Of a stretch of DNA of 64,000 bases, positions 15,438-23,673 are shown in pieces. This DNA comes from Aeromonas diversa CDC 2478-85 (GTDB lineage: Bacteria > Pseudomonadota > Gammaproteobacteria > Enterobacterales > Aeromonadaceae). Position 1 is the first letter of the stretch, and each line of letters begins with the position of its first letter. Location of the stretch: positions 1-64,000 of the forward strand of contig NZ_CDCE01000004.1 in the NCBI RefSeq assembly GCF_000819805.1. The letters are read 5' to 3'. A program made the position numbers and the translations under genes. Below the pieces are notes generated by a model. It searched no databases. It was given only the letters and a program-made list of their open reading frames with translations, and was not told where the DNA came from.

Positions 15438-16325
15438 TTAGAAGAGCTTGCTGCCCCAACCCAGCTTGTTGCGCAGCACGTGGAAGTAGCTGTAATCGAG
15501 GGGGTGCACCAGCTTGAGCTGGTGGTGGCTCTTCTTGATGATGATCTCGTCACCCGGGTGCACCGCCAGGGTGATCTGGCCGTCGCAGCTCACCTGCATG
15601 GCGTCGTCCTGGTTGTCGGGAGAGACCAGCAGGCGCACCTCGCAGTCGGCGTCCAGCACTATGGGGCGGCTGCTCAAGGTGTGCGGGAACATGGGCACCA
15701 GCGTGATGGCGCTGAGCTTGGGGGTGAGGATGGCGCCGCCGGCCGAGAGCGAATAGGCGGTGGAGCCGGTTGGGGTGGCGACAATCAGTCCGTCCGACCG
15801 CTGGCTGTACATGAAACTGCCGTCTATGTAGACCTCAAACTCAATCATGTGGGCGATCTTGCCCGGGTGCAGCACCGCCTCGTTGACGGCGAGGTTGCTC
15901 GCCTTGCGCTCCCCGTGGCGATAGACGGAGGCCTCAAGCAAGAAGCGCTGCTCGCTCTTGAAGTGGCCCGAGAGCACCTGCTCGAGGGGCACCAGATAGT
16001 CTTGCGGCGAGAGATCGGTGAGAAAGCCGAGGTTACCCCGGTTGACGCCGATCACCGCCACATCGAAGCGCGACAAGACCCGCGCCGCCCCCAGCATGTT
16101 GCCGTCGCCGCCCACCACGATGGCGAGATCGGCGCGCTCCCCGAGCTGCACCAGATCGACGATGGACTCACTGTCGGCGACGCCGAGGGCCAGGGCGACC
16201 CGGCTCTCGACCAGCACGGTGAAGCCGCGCTGGGTCAGGTAGTCGTGCAGCCCTTTCAGGGTCTGGTTGGCGCCATTGTGATGAGGTTTGCCGATGAGGC
16301 CTATGGTCTTGAACGGAGAATTCAT
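15438..16325 (-). CDS. nadK: NAD kinase
   Basis: The 295-residue enzyme phosphorylates NAD to NADP with ATP. Diagnostic motifs are [14 protein letters not shown] at the N-terminus, [15 protein letters not shown] near residue 70 (the GGDG catalytic motif), [13 protein letters not shown] near 93, LAVNEAVLH near 145 and [21 protein letters not shown] near 178. Length is normal. It lies upstream of recN on the same strand and is divergent from grpE, an arrangement common in gammaproteobacteria. recN has its own promoter, so the two need not be co-transcribed. Confidence 0.97.
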   Translation of the reverse strand: MNSPFKTIGLIGKPHHNGANQTLKGLHDYLTQRGFTVLVESRVALALGVADSESIVDLVQLGERADLAIVVGGDGNMLGAARVLSRFDVAVIGVNRGNLGFLTDLSPQDYLVPLEQVLSGHFKSEQRFLLEASVYRHGERKASNLAVNEAVLHPGKIAHMIEFEVYIDGSFMYSQRSDGLIVATPTGSTAYSLSAGGAILTPKLSAITLVPMFPHTLSSRPIVLDADCEVRLLVSPDNQDDAMQVSCDGQITLAVHPGDEIIIKKSHHQLKLVHPLDYSYFHVLRNKLGWGSKLF

Positions 16326-16415
16326 GGTTTGCGTCGTATGTCGCCCGTGATGGGCCGAGTATACCGCGTTTGCCCGGCTTTTCTGCTGCTATATAGCCAA
16401 ACCGGCACATGCCCT

Positions 16416-16444
16416 CTTGAAAGCCGGTTTGTCGTCCCCATAAT
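16416..16444 (+). promoter_or_regulatory. Sigma-32 heat-shock promoter of grpE
   Basis: CTTGAAA (16416-16422) and CCCCATAAT (16436-16444) are separated by 13 bp, matching the sigma-32 consensus at nearly every base. It lies about 40 bp upstream of the grpE start. Confidence 0.9.
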
Positions 16445-16483
16445 AGCCCCACGTAAAGAAGTTACCTGTAATTTGGAGATGTC

Positions 16484-17056
16484 ATGAACCACGAAGAGCA
16501 GAAGGTCGAACAGGTGGAAGGGCTGGAAGATCACGTCGAGCAGCCCGATGTGGACAGCGAACTGACCCCGGAGCAGGCACGCATTGCCGAGCTGGAGGCC
16601 CAGCTCGAGGCTGCCACTGCCGCCGCGGCCGACGAGCGGGATCGTGCGGTTCGCGCCGTCGCCGAGATGGAGAACCTGCGTCGCCGCGCCGCCCAGGACG
16701 TCGAGAAGGCACACAAGTTCGCCCTCGAGAAGTTTGCCGCTGAGCTGCTGCCCGTCATGGACAACCTGGAGCGCGCCATCGAGCTGGCCGACAAGGAGAG
16801 CGAGGCCCTCAAGCCCATGGTGGAAGGGGTTGAGCTGACCCTGAAATCCATGCAAAACGGCGTGGCCAAGTTCGGTCTGGTGGCCGTGGACCCCACCAAC
16901 CAGCCGTTCGATCCCAACGCCCATCAGGCCATGAGCCTGGTGCCGAGCGCCGATGTCGCCCCCAACACCGTCATCGCCGTGATGCAGAAGGGCTATGAGC
17001 TCAACGGCCGCGTCATTCGTCCGGCCATGGTGATGGTCTCCAAGGCCGTCGACTGA
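16484..17056 (+). CDS. grpE: Nucleotide exchange factor GrpE
   Basis: The 190-residue protein releases ADP from DnaK. It has an acidic N-terminus, a long helix ([20 protein letters not shown], then [20 protein letters not shown]) and a C-terminal beta domain with [37 protein letters not shown] and AMVMVSKA. It has its own sigma-32 promoter and a terminator 18 bp after the stop, ahead of the dnaK promoters. Divergent from nadK. Confidence 0.97.
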   Translation: MNHEEQKVEQVEGLEDHVEQPDVDSELTPEQARIAELEAQLEAATAAAADERDRAVRAVAEMENLRRRAAQDVEKAHKFALEKFAAELLPVMDNLERAIELADKESEALKPMVEGVELTLKSMQNGVAKFGLVAVDPTNQPFDPNAHQAMSLVPSADVAPNTVIAVMQKGYELNGRVIRPAMVMVSKAVD

Positions 17057-17074
17057 GTCGTCCGGCCGGGAGTG

Positions 17075-17098
17075 AGCCCGCCCCGTGGCGGGCTTTTT
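17075..17098 (+). terminator. Terminator after grpE
   Basis: AGCCCGCC (17075-17082) pairs with GGCGGGCT (17087-17094) around CCGT and is followed by a T run to 17098. Confidence 0.9.
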
Positions 17099-17122
17099 GT
17101 TGATTTTTTTTAAGGCCTACCC

Positions 17123-17150
17123 CTTGAAGGGTCGATCCTGACCCCCATAT
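17123..17150 (+). promoter_or_regulatory. Distal sigma-32 promoter of dnaK
   Basis: CTTGAAG (17123-17129), 13-bp spacer, CCCCATAT (17143-17150). It lies just after the grpE terminator and about 155 bp upstream of dnaK. Confidence 0.85.
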
Positions 17151-17207
17151 AGGATTCAAGCCTGCGGCGGGAGTGGCCGGGGCGGTCGGGAAATTTATCG
17201 CCGACCC

Positions 17208-17237
17208 CTTGAAAGCCAGTGGGGGCGACCCTATCTA
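17208..17237 (+). promoter_or_regulatory. Proximal sigma-32 promoter of dnaK
   Basis: CTTGAAA (17208-17214), 14-bp spacer, CCCTATCTA (17229-17237). Two tandem heat-shock promoters drive dnaK-dnaJ. Confidence 0.8.
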
Positions 17238-17303
17238 GCCGTTAACGAGACAAAAAGGCAGGTTTGCCTGCCACATCAGTTGAAGCATTTGGAGATTCGT
17301 CAA

Positions 17304-19232
17304 ATGGGTAAAATCATCGGTATTGACCTGGGTACTACCAACTCTTGCGTAGCCATCCTCGATGGCGACCACGCTCGCGTGATCGAGAACGCCGAGGGTG
17401 ACCGTACTACTCCGTCCATCATTGCCTATGCCGATGACGGCGAAATCCTGGTTGGTCAGCCTGCCAAGCGTCAGGCCGTCACCAACCCGAAGAACACCCT
17501 GTTCGCCATCAAGCGTCTGATCGGTCGTCGTTTCGAAGACGATGAAGTGCAGCGTGACCTCGAGATCATGCCTTACGCCATCGCCAAGGCCGACAACGGT
17601 GATGCCTGGGTTGAGGTGAAGGGCAAGAAGATGGCCCCTCCGCAGATCTCTGCCGAGGTGCTGAAAAAGATGAAGAAGACCGCCGAAGACTTCCTCGGCG
17701 AGCCGGTGACCGAAGCCGTTATCACAGTGCCGGCTTACTTCAACGACGCCCAGCGTCAGGCCACCAAGGACGCCGGTCGCATCGCCGGTCTGGAAGTGAA
17801 GCGTATCATCAACGAGCCGACCGCGGCCGCATTCGCCTATGGCGTGAACAAGGTCAAGGGTGAGCGCAAGATCGCCGTCTATGACCTGGGTGGTGGTACC
17901 TTCGATATCTCCATCATCGAGATCGATGAAGTGGAAGGCGAGACCACCTTCGAAGTACTGGCCACCAACGGTAACACCCACCTGGGCGGCGAAGACTTCG
18001 ACAACCGCATGATCAACTACCTGGTTGACGAGTTCAAACGCGAGCAAGGCATTGACCTGCGCAACGACCAGCTGGCGCTGCAGCGCCTGAAGGACGCCGC
18101 CGAGAAGGCCAAGATCGAGCTCTCCTCTGCCCAGCAGACCGACGTCAACCTGCCGTACATCACCGCCGATGCCACCGGTCCCAAGCACATGAACATCAAG
18201 GTGACCCGCGCCAAGCTGGAAGCCCTGGTGGAAGACATGGTGAAGGACTCCCTGGAGCCGGTTCGTGTTGCCCTGAAAGACGCAGGTCTGTCGGTCGGCG
18301 AGATCGACGACGTGATCCTGGTGGGTGGTCAGACCCGTATGCCGCTGGTTCAGAAGACCGTGGCCGAGTTCTTCGGCAAAGAGCCGCGTAAAGACGTCAA
18401 CCCGGACGAAGCCGTGGCCATGGGTGCTGCCATCCAGGGTGCCGTACTCTCCGGCGAGAAGACCGACGTACTGCTGCTGGACGTGACTCCGCTCTCCCTG
18501 GGTATCGAGACCATGGGTGGCGTGATGACCGCGCTCATCGAGAAGAACACCACCATCCCGACCAAGAAGTCCCAGGTGTTCTCCACCGCCGAAGACAACC
18601 AGTCTGCCGTGACCATTCACGTGCTGCAGGGTGAGCGCAAGCGCGCCGGTGACAACAAGTCCCTCGGCCAGTTCAACCTGGAAGGCATCCGTCCGGCGCC
18701 GCGTGGCCTGCCGCAGGTCGAAGTGACCTTCGACATCGACGCCAACGGTATCCTGCACGTCTCCGCCAAGGACAAAGAGACCAACAAGGAGCAGAAGATC
18801 ACCATCCAGGCTTCCTCCGGTCTGTCCGATGCCGAGATCGAGCGCATGGTCCGCGAGGCCGAGGCCAACGCCGCCGAGGACAAGAAGTTCGAAGAGCTGA
18901 TCCACGCCCGTAACCAGGCCGATGGTCTGGTCCACTCCGTGCGCAAGCAGGTTACCGAAGCCGGTGAAGCCCTGCCGGCCGACGACAAGAGCAAGATCGA
19001 AGCCGCTCTGTCCGAGCTGGAAGCGGCCATCAAGGGCGACGACAAGGCCGCCATCGAGGCCAAACAGCAGGCTCTGCTGGAAGTCTCCCAGAAGCTGATG
19101 GAGATCGCTCAGCAGCAAGCCCAGGCTCAGCAGGGTGGCGAGGCCGGTGCCGGCCAGCAGCAATCCTCCGCCAAGGCTGACGATGACGTGGTCGACGCCG
19201 AGTTCGAAGAAGTGAAGGACGACAAGAAGTAA
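17304..19232 (+). CDS. dnaK: Hsp70 chaperone DnaK
   Basis: The 642-residue chaperone begins [17 protein letters not shown]; the ATG at 17304 follows GGAG, and an in-frame ATG eight codons earlier is not needed. ATPase motifs [37 protein letters not shown] and [13 protein letters not shown] are intact, and the substrate domain begins after [17 protein letters not shown]. The C-terminus ends [12 protein letters not shown], the EEVxD-like tail. It works with DnaJ and GrpE in folding and heat-shock control. It is codon-biased, as expected for a highly expressed gene. The gene is followed 121 bp later by dnaJ. Confidence 0.98.
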   Translation: MGKIIGIDLGTTNSCVAILDGDHARVIENAEGDRTTPSIIAYADDGEILVGQPAKRQAVTNPKNTLFAIKRLIGRRFEDDEVQRDLEIMPYAIAKADNGDAWVEVKGKKMAPPQISAEVLKKMKKTAEDFLGEPVTEAVITVPAYFNDAQRQATKDAGRIAGLEVKRIINEPTAAAFAYGVNKVKGERKIAVYDLGGGTFDISIIEIDEVEGETTFEVLATNGNTHLGGEDFDNRMINYLVDEFKREQGIDLRNDQLALQRLKDAAEKAKIELSSAQQTDVNLPYITADATGPKHMNIKVTRAKLEALVEDMVKDSLEPVRVALKDAGLSVGEIDDVILVGGQTRMPLVQKTVAEFFGKEPRKDVNPDEAVAMGAAIQGAVLSGEKTDVLLLDVTPLSLGIETMGGVMTALIEKNTTIPTKKSQVFSTAEDNQSAVTIHVLQGERKRAGDNKSLGQFNLEGIRPAPRGLPQVEVTFDIDANGILHVSAKDKETNKEQKITIQASSGLSDAEIERMVREAEANAAEDKKFEELIHARNQADGLVHSVRKQVTEAGEALPADDKSKIEAALSELEAAIKGDDKAAIEAKQQALLEVSQKLMEIAQQQAQAQQGGEAGAGQQQSSAKADDDVVDAEFEEVKDDKK

Positions 19233-19294
19233 TTGTCCCGGCGGGTCGGTAACGGCCCGCAGGGTGCGCCCCTGAGTGCACTGTCCATGAATTC

Positions 19295-19320
19295 ACGGGC
19301 GTTGGGAGACCAACGCCCGT
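19295..19320 (+). other. Strong hairpin between dnaK and dnaJ
   Basis: ACGGGCGTTGG (19295-19305) pairs perfectly with CCAACGCCCGT (19310-19320) around GAGA. No T run follows, so it is more likely an mRNA stabiliser or attenuator that sets dnaJ below dnaK than a full terminator. Confidence 0.7.
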
Positions 19321-19353
19321 CTGCATAAATGCTGATATAGCAACAGGATGAGT

Positions 19354-20490
19354 ATGTCGAAGCGCGATTACTACGAAGTGCTGGGTGTGGCCAAAGGCGC
19401 CGACGAGCGCGAGATCAAGAAGGCCTACAAGCGCTTGGCCATGAAGTACCACCCGGATCGCAACCAGGGTGACGCGGACGCCGAGGAGAAGTTCAAGGAG
19501 GTCAAAGAGGCCTACGAGATCCTGACCGACGCCGAGAAGCGGGCCCGTTATGACCAGTTTGGCCATGCCGGGGTCGACCCCAACATGGGTGGCGGACACG
19601 GTGGCTTTGGCGGCGGTGCCGACTTTGGCGACATCTTCGGCGACGTGTTTGGCGACATCTTCGGCGGCGGCCGTGGTGGCCGGCGCGGTCCGGCCCGTGG
19701 GGCCGACCTGCGTTACAACATGGAGCTGACCCTGGAGGAGGCCGTGCGCGGCGTCTCCAAGGAGATCAAGATCCCGACTCACGTTCACTGCGAGCAGTGC
19801 AACGGCTCCGGCGCCAAGAGCAGTGCCGACGTGAAGACCTGCCCCACCTGCCACGGCTCCGGCCAGGTGCAGATGCGCCAGGGTTTCTTCGCGGTGCAAC
19901 AGCCCTGCCCCCACTGCCACGGGCGCGGCAAGATCATCGCCATCCCGTGTGGCAAGTGCCACGGCGAAGGGCGCTATCAGCGCACCAAGACCCTGTCGGT
20001 CAAGATCCCGGCGGGTGTCGACACCGGCGATCGCATCCGCCTCTCCGGTGAAGGTGAAGCGGGCGAGACCGGTGCGCCGAACGGGGATCTCTACGTTCAG
20101 GTGCACGTGCGCGAGCACGAGATCTTCGAGCGCGATGGCAACAACCTCTACTGCGAGGTGCCGATCAGCTTCACCGCGGCGGCCCTGGGCGGCGAGATCG
20201 AAGTGCCGACCCTGGATGGCCGGGTCAAGCTCAAGGTCACCCCGGAGACCCAGACCGGCAAGATGTACCGGATGCGCGGCAAGGGTGTCAAATCGGTGCG
20301 CTCCGGCCAGGTGGGCGATCTCATGTGCAAGGTGGTGGTCGAGACCCCGGTCAACCTCACCGAGGAGCAAAAAGAGCTGCTGCGTCAGCTGGACAACTCC
20401 TTCAGCGGGGCTGCGGCCAAGACCCACAAGCCGAAATCGGAAGGCTTCTTCGAAGGGGTGAAACGCTTCTTCGACGATCTGACCAACTGA
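19354..20490 (+). CDS. dnaJ: Co-chaperone DnaJ (Hsp40)
   Basis: The 378-residue protein has the J domain with HPD in YHPDRNQGD near residue 33, a Gly/Phe-rich linker ([20 protein letters not shown]), four zinc-binding CxxCxGxG-type repeats between residues 140 and 205 ([32 protein letters not shown]), and the C-terminal substrate domains. The ATG at 19354 is chosen because AGGA lies five bases upstream; the ATG at 19348 overlaps that site. It stimulates DnaK ATPase and delivers substrates. Confidence 0.97.
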   Translation: MSKRDYYEVLGVAKGADEREIKKAYKRLAMKYHPDRNQGDADAEEKFKEVKEAYEILTDAEKRARYDQFGHAGVDPNMGGGHGGFGGGADFGDIFGDVFGDIFGGGRGGRRGPARGADLRYNMELTLEEAVRGVSKEIKIPTHVHCEQCNGSGAKSSADVKTCPTCHGSGQVQMRQGFFAVQQPCPHCHGRGKIIAIPCGKCHGEGRYQRTKTLSVKIPAGVDTGDRIRLSGEGEAGETGAPNGDLYVQVHVREHEIFERDGNNLYCEVPISFTAAALGGEIEVPTLDGRVKLKVTPETQTGKMYRMRGKGVKSVRSGQVGDLMCKVVVETPVNLTEEQKELLRQLDNSFSGAAAKTHKPKSEGFFEGVKRFFDDLTN

Positions 20491-20500
20491 TGGGTCATCC

Positions 20501-20533
20501 ACAACGCCGGCTTTCGCCGGCGTTGTTCTTTCT
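20501..20533. terminator. Terminator after dnaJ, shared with mgtC
   Basis: ACAACGCCGGC (20501-20511) pairs with GCCGGCGTTGT (20516-20526) around TTTC, followed by TCTTTCT. It lies between convergent genes. Confidence 0.85.
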
Positions 20534-20542
20534 GGTGGTGAC

Positions 20543-21271
20543 TCAGGCGTGGGGGCTGCTGCTCCAGTAGGCCTGCTCCACCCCGGGATGATCCCCCAGC
20601 CGCAGCACCACGGCGTCGAGGTCGTCCCCGTCGATGGCGGTGGGGAGCAACACGGCGCTGATGGCCACCCCTTGCTCGCCAAACGGGGCTATGTCGAGCT
20701 CGCTCAAGGGGTAGTGGGCCGCTTCCAGGGTCTCCTCCAGCCAGCGCAGCACCACCTTCTGAGAGGCTCGCTCGCTGAGCAGGGTCACCCGGTAGGTGGC
20801 CTCGCTCTCCTCTGTGTCCATGGGGGTGCGGTTGATGCGGTTGACCACGGGGCGCAGCAGGGTGTTGGCCGCCAGCACGAACAGGGCGCCGAGCACCGCC
20901 TCGAGCGCCAGAGAGGATCCCGCCGCCGCCCCCACGGCCGCCACGCCCCACAGGGTGGCGGCCGTGTTGATGCCGCGGATGTTGCCCGACTCGCGCATGA
21001 TGACCCCGGCACCGAGAAACCCGATCCCCGACACCACGTAGGCGAGCACCTGGATCATGCCGTAGTTACCGCCATAGAGCTCATGGATGCGCTGGGCCTG
21101 ATTGACGAACAGGGCGGCGCCTACCGCGACCAGTACGTTGGTGCGAAGCCCTGCGGTGCGTTGGCGGTATTGACGCTCTAGCCCCACCAGGGCGCCGAGC
21201 ACGAAGGCGAGCGTCAGGCTCGCCAAGGTATCCCCCAGAGAGAGCAGATCGATCTGTTGCCACATACGCAT
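20543..21271 (-). CDS. mgtC: MgtC/SapB-family inner membrane protein
   Basis: The 242-residue protein has an MgtC membrane domain: LASLTLAFVLGALVGLERQY with the conserved arginine motif, GLRTNVLVAVGAALFV, VVSGIGFLGAGVIM and INTAATLWGVAAVG. A C-terminal soluble ACT-like domain follows (about residues 165-240). MgtC proteins are linked to growth in low magnesium and, in Salmonella, to inhibition of the F1Fo ATPase. The start at 21269-21271 has AGAGGG nine bases upstream; the ATG two codons later is possible. It is 5 bp downstream of a small unknown gene and both follow an unusual RNA leader (21735-21971). Confidence 0.85.
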   Translation of the reverse strand: MRMWQQIDLLSLGDTLASLTLAFVLGALVGLERQYRQRTAGLRTNVLVAVGAALFVNQAQRIHELYGGNYGMIQVLAYVVSGIGFLGAGVIMRESGNIRGINTAATLWGVAAVGAAAGSSLALEAVLGALFVLAANTLLRPVVNRINRTPMDTEESEATYRVTLLSERASQKVVLRWLEETLEAAHYPLSELDIAPFGEQGVAISAVLLPTAIDGDDLDAVVLRLGDHPGVEQAYWSSSPHA

Positions 21272-21276
21272 GCCGA

Positions 21277-21729
21277 CTAGCCCTCTGCCGATGACCTGGC
21301 CGCTCCATGGCCGACCTGCTCTTTCCTGGCTGGCCTCGCGGGGAGGGGCTGGCATGTCTGGCGTCCTCTCGCCGCCTTGGCGGCTCTGCTCTCTTGCGCC
21401 GTGGGATGGAGGATCCAGCGTATCCCGTGATCCAGGCCGACCCGGTTGACGAAGCGCACCAGATGGCGGCGCTCGGCCGGGGTGCAGGCAAGGCTCAGCA
21501 CCAGCTCGCGCGACGTGCCGGCCCGACCGAGACCCAGCATGGCTTGACTCGGGTTAAGGCCGGCCGGGAGCAGCAGGGCCTCCACCTCGGCCATGACTCG
21601 CTCCATGTCGGCCCGATCCTGGCAGCGGATCTGCAGTCGGTAACTGTGGCGCCGCGGCCAGCCAAACAGTCGGGTCGAGAGGGTGCGCAGCCAGTCAGGG
21701 GGGGCGTGCGTCGTGTGCTTAATAAACAT
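21277..21729 (-). CDS. Unknown protein co-transcribed with mgtC
   Basis: The 150-residue product starts at the ATG at 21727-21729, seven bases after AAGGAGG. Residues 35-110 (SYRLQIRCQDRADMERVMAE, then LGRAGTSRELVLSLACTPAE and VNRVGLDHGIRWI) look like a ferredoxin-like/ACT fold similar in layout to the C-terminal domain of MgtC; the last 40 residues are basic and low in complexity. It may be a regulatory subunit for the adjacent MgtC, but that is inference. Its ribosome site is buried in a 7-bp hairpin (21735-21753), suggesting translational control. Confidence 0.6.
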   Translation of the reverse strand: MFIKHTTHAPPDWLRTLSTRLFGWPRRHSYRLQIRCQDRADMERVMAEVEALLLPAGLNPSQAMLGLGRAGTSRELVLSLACTPAERRHLVRFVNRVGLDHGIRWILHPTAQESRAAKAARGRQTCQPLPARPARKEQVGHGAARSSAEG

Positions 21730-21734
21730 GGTGA

Positions 21735-21753
21735 CCTCCTTGAGACAAGGAGG
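21735..21753 (-). promoter_or_regulatory. Hairpin hiding the ribosome site of the mgtC operon
   Basis: On the minus strand CCTCCTT (21747-21753) pairs with AAGGAGG (21735-21741), the Shine-Dalgarno sequence, around a five-base loop. Translation of the first gene would need this stem to open. Confidence 0.65.
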
Positions 21754-21837
21754 AGAACCCATGCAGGCGCATCGGGCCAGATGGCCGGATGATCAAGGTC
21801 AGTGAAGAGAAGGGGATACGGCGTGCGCCGTGACCGC

Positions 21838-21890
21838 CTCTCGCTGGCGCGAGAGGGGCAGCAGACCTGCGGGACTCTCGCGACTAGTCG
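21838..21890 (-). promoter_or_regulatory. Mutually exclusive hairpins in the mgtC leader
   Basis: Minus-strand CGCGAGAG (just after the leader-ORF stop) can pair with CTCTCGCG about 19 bases later, but CTCTCGC can also pair with the next GCGAGAG across GCCA. Segment 2 cannot pair with both, the layout of an attenuator or riboswitch expression platform. Confidence 0.6.
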
Positions 21891-21934
21891 CTGGCGCGTG
21901 CCAGCGGACAACTGTCACCTGATGAATTGCCCAC
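21884..21934 (-). CDS. Candidate 16-codon leader peptide upstream of the mgtC operon
   Basis: A GTG start at 21932-21934 lies seven bases after GGAG and opens a frame MGNSSGDSCPLARASD ending in TAG at 21884-21886. The stop abuts segment 1 of the alternative hairpins, so ribosome position could choose the structure. Salmonella mgtA and mgtCBR also have short leader ORFs, but the sequence here is not one I recognise. Evidence is positional only. Confidence 0.45.
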   Translation of the reverse strand: MGNSSGDSCPLARASD

Positions 21935-21965
21935 GGAAGGTCTCCTGTCGTTGATGAGTGGCGAA

Positions 21966-21994
21966 ATTCTATGTCCTCGACCGGGTGGGGTAAA
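21966..21994 (-). promoter_or_regulatory. Sigma-70 promoter of the mgtC operon leader
   Basis: On the minus strand TTTACC (21989-21994), 17-bp spacer, TAGAAT (21966-21971). The start point would lie near 21959, giving a leader of about 230 nt before the first gene. Confidence 0.6.
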
Positions 21995-22306
21995 GAGCCT
22001 TGTCCCCCCCGGAAACATGTTGAAACAGATTGCCGCCGGGATGAACTCAACCGCAGAGATCGCCAATCACAAACAAGTGGTTAATGCAGGAAGGAATCAA
22101 GTACGTTTATATAAATTTGTATTTTGTTGTTGTGCATCAATGCGTTGATTCTTGATGGCAGAGGAGAATCGGGCGCCCCAATCCCAACGCGATGCGCTGC
22201 GATTTGCATTCCATGCCCTGGCACACTTCTTTACAAAATAACCGGCAGGCGGTGGCGCCATCCTGGGTTAAAAGGGGGGCCTGTTACTCAACACGGAGTG
22301 GTTGTT
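21972..22306. other. Divergent region between the mgtC leader promoter and the CDF gene
   Basis: No gene is supported. The middle (22080-22150) is AT-rich, as expected for the CDF promoter. TGTTTC-N4-TGTTTC on the minus strand at 22012-22027 resembles a PhoP box but with the wrong 10-bp period. Confidence 0.4.
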
Positions 22307-23191
22307 ATGAACCGTAAACGTCGCGCCGCCCTCATGTCGGTCTGCTCCAACAGCGTGCTGATCGTCGCCAAGCTGGCCGTCGGCCTGCTCACCGGGGCGG
22401 TCAGCATCATCTCGGAGGCGATCCACTCGGCCATGGATCTGGTGGCCGCCCTCATCGCCTTCTTCTCGGTGTCGCGCTCCGATGCGCCCCCCGACGACTG
22501 CCACCCCTACGGACACGACAAGATAGAGAACGTCTCCGGCGTCATCGAGGCGCTGCTGATCCTGGCTGCCTCGGTCTGGATCCTGCTGGAGGCGGGTGCC
22601 AAGCTGCTTGAGCCAGCGCCGCTGGCGAGTCCCGGCTGGGGCGTGTTGGTGATGGGGGGCTCGGCCCTGGTCAACGTGCTGGTATCCGGCCATCTCTATC
22701 GGGTCGCCCTGGAGGAGGAATCCCTGGCGCTCGAGGCCGATGCCCTGCACCTGAAGGCCGACGTGCTCACCTCCCTTGGGGTGGCGGCTGGGCTGTTGAT
22801 CATCTGGGGCGGCACGGCGCTCGGCTGGGATCTGGCACGCCTCGATCCCCTGGTCGCCATCGGCGTGGCCCTGTTCATCCTCAAGGAGGCCATCGAGCTC
22901 TTGGCCCGCGCCCTGCGCGGCCTGCTCGATCACCGCATGGAGGAGGGGGAGTTAGGTTCGCTCGAGGCCTTGTTAAGGGAGCACTGTCCTCAAGGCATCG
23001 ACTATCACGATCTGCGCAGCCGCCAGTCCGGTCGTCGTCGCCACATCGACTTCCACCTGACGGTGCCGCCGGCCATGACGGTGGCCCGCTCCCACGCCCT
23101 GTGTGATGAGCTGGAACGCGCCATCAGGGGACTGTTGCCCCACGCCGTGGTGCTCATCCATGTGGAGCCCGACGGGCTGCATCAGGGGTAA
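22307..23191 (+). CDS. Cation diffusion facilitator (CDF) metal efflux protein
   Basis: The 294-residue protein has six membrane segments and a C-terminal cytoplasmic ferredoxin-like domain. The metal site residues are HxxxD in TM2 (SEAIHSAMDLVAALIA) and HxxxD in TM5 (ADALHLKADVLTSLGV), a pattern usual for zinc or related divalent metals. The C-terminal domain contains DYHDLRSRQSGRRRHIDFHL and histidines near the end (VVLIHVEPD), as in FieF/YiiP. It exports metal from cytoplasm by proton exchange. It is transcribed alone, opposite the mgtC operon, with a terminator right after the stop. Exact metal is not predictable. Confidence 0.9.
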   Translation: MNRKRRAALMSVCSNSVLIVAKLAVGLLTGAVSIISEAIHSAMDLVAALIAFFSVSRSDAPPDDCHPYGHDKIENVSGVIEALLILAASVWILLEAGAKLLEPAPLASPGWGVLVMGGSALVNVLVSGHLYRVALEEESLALEADALHLKADVLTSLGVAAGLLIIWGGTALGWDLARLDPLVAIGVALFILKEAIELLARALRGLLDHRMEEGELGSLEALLREHCPQGIDYHDLRSRQSGRRRHIDFHLTVPPAMTVARSHALCDELERAIRGLLPHAVVLIHVEPDGLHQG

Positions 23192-23194
23192 CGA

Positions 23195-23216
23195 AAGGGC
23201 GGCCATGGCCGCCCTT
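23195..23216. terminator. Perfect 22-bp palindrome after the CDF gene
   Basis: AAGGGCGGCC at 23195-23204 mirrors GGCCGCCCTT at 23207-23216 with central AT. It probably ends the CDF transcript, followed by CTTAT. Its right half also matches the end of the 44-bp repeat unit to the right. Confidence 0.6.
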
Positions 23217-23443
23217 CTTATACCTTGAAGCCAAGCCACCTGGGCATCATGGCAGTCGTGCTTATACCTTGAAGCCAAGCCACCTGGGCATCATGGCAGT
23301 CGTTCTTATACCTTGAAGCCAAGCCACCTGAGCACCATGGCCGTCGTTCTTATGTCTTGAAGCCAAGCCACCTGGGCACCATGGCCGTCGTTCTTATGTC
23401 TTGAAGCCAAGCCGCTTGAGTACCATGGCCGCCGGGCAGAAGC
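23203..23443. repeat. 44-bp tandem repeat made from the tail of the YgaP-like gene
   Basis: CTTGAAGCCAAGCC recurs at 23224, 23268, 23312, 23356 and 23400, exactly 44 bp apart; a partial copy begins at 23203. The rightmost copy is the true 3' end of the YgaP-like gene. On the minus strand every extra copy keeps an ATG, eight or so codons and the stop (M-V/M-P/L-RWLGFK-T/V). Confidence 0.95.
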
Positions 23444-23582
23444 CGGTGAAGGCGCTCTGGATCAGGTTGGCCCCCACAAAGACACTCAGCCAGATAAAGC
23501 CTGGATGCACCCAGGTGGTCAGTGCCAGGGAGAGCAGCAGCATGCAGCCCGCCACCACCCTCACCCCATTGTCTACCGTCAT
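23394..23582 (-). CDS. YgaP-like DUF2892 inner membrane protein
   Basis: The 62-residue protein starts at the ATG at 23580-23582 behind AGGAGG. It has two membrane helices (VAGCMLLLSLALTTWV and FIWLSVFVGANLIQSAF) and the GFCPAA motif, as in the membrane half of E. coli YgaP, which there is fused to a rhodanese. No rhodanese domain is present here. YgaP and YgaV lie together in E. coli and deal with sulfane sulfur; here the equivalent genes are divergent. Its 3' end is the source of the 44-bp tandem repeat. Confidence 0.8.
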   Translation of the reverse strand: MTVDNGVRVVAGCMLLLSLALTTWVHPGFIWLSVFVGANLIQSAFTGFCPAAMVLKRLGFKT

Positions 23583-23603
23583 CACACCCTCCTCGCAACA
23601 CTT

Positions 23604-23621
23604 AATTAGATGTTGCTAATT
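23604..23621. promoter_or_regulatory. Inverted repeat, probable operator of the YgaV/BigR-like repressor
   Basis: AATTAG (23604-23609) and CTAATT (23616-23621) are separated by six bases in the divergent promoter region. AT-rich operators of this kind are described for BigR. A further half site GCTAATTT lies near 23660, just before the regulator start. Confidence 0.65.
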
Positions 23622-23673
23622 TAGCCTCGCTTTATACAATAGAACAAATATCAGGGATTGCTAATTTAATGCC

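Noticed and set aside
17235-19163. 642-codon open frame antisense to dnaK
   Set aside because: Long antisense frames opposite dnaK are a known by-product of its codon usage. There is no start context, and the predicted protein is repetitive in L, G, D and H with no known fold.
22012-22027. PhoP box ahead of the mgtC leader
   Set aside because: TGTTTC repeats have a 10-bp period and C in place of the final A; PhoP boxes need an 11-bp period of GTTTA-type repeats.
23203-23443. CRISPR-like appearance of the 44-bp repeats
   Set aside because: Units are directly adjacent with no spacers and are copies of a gene end, so this is a tandem duplication.
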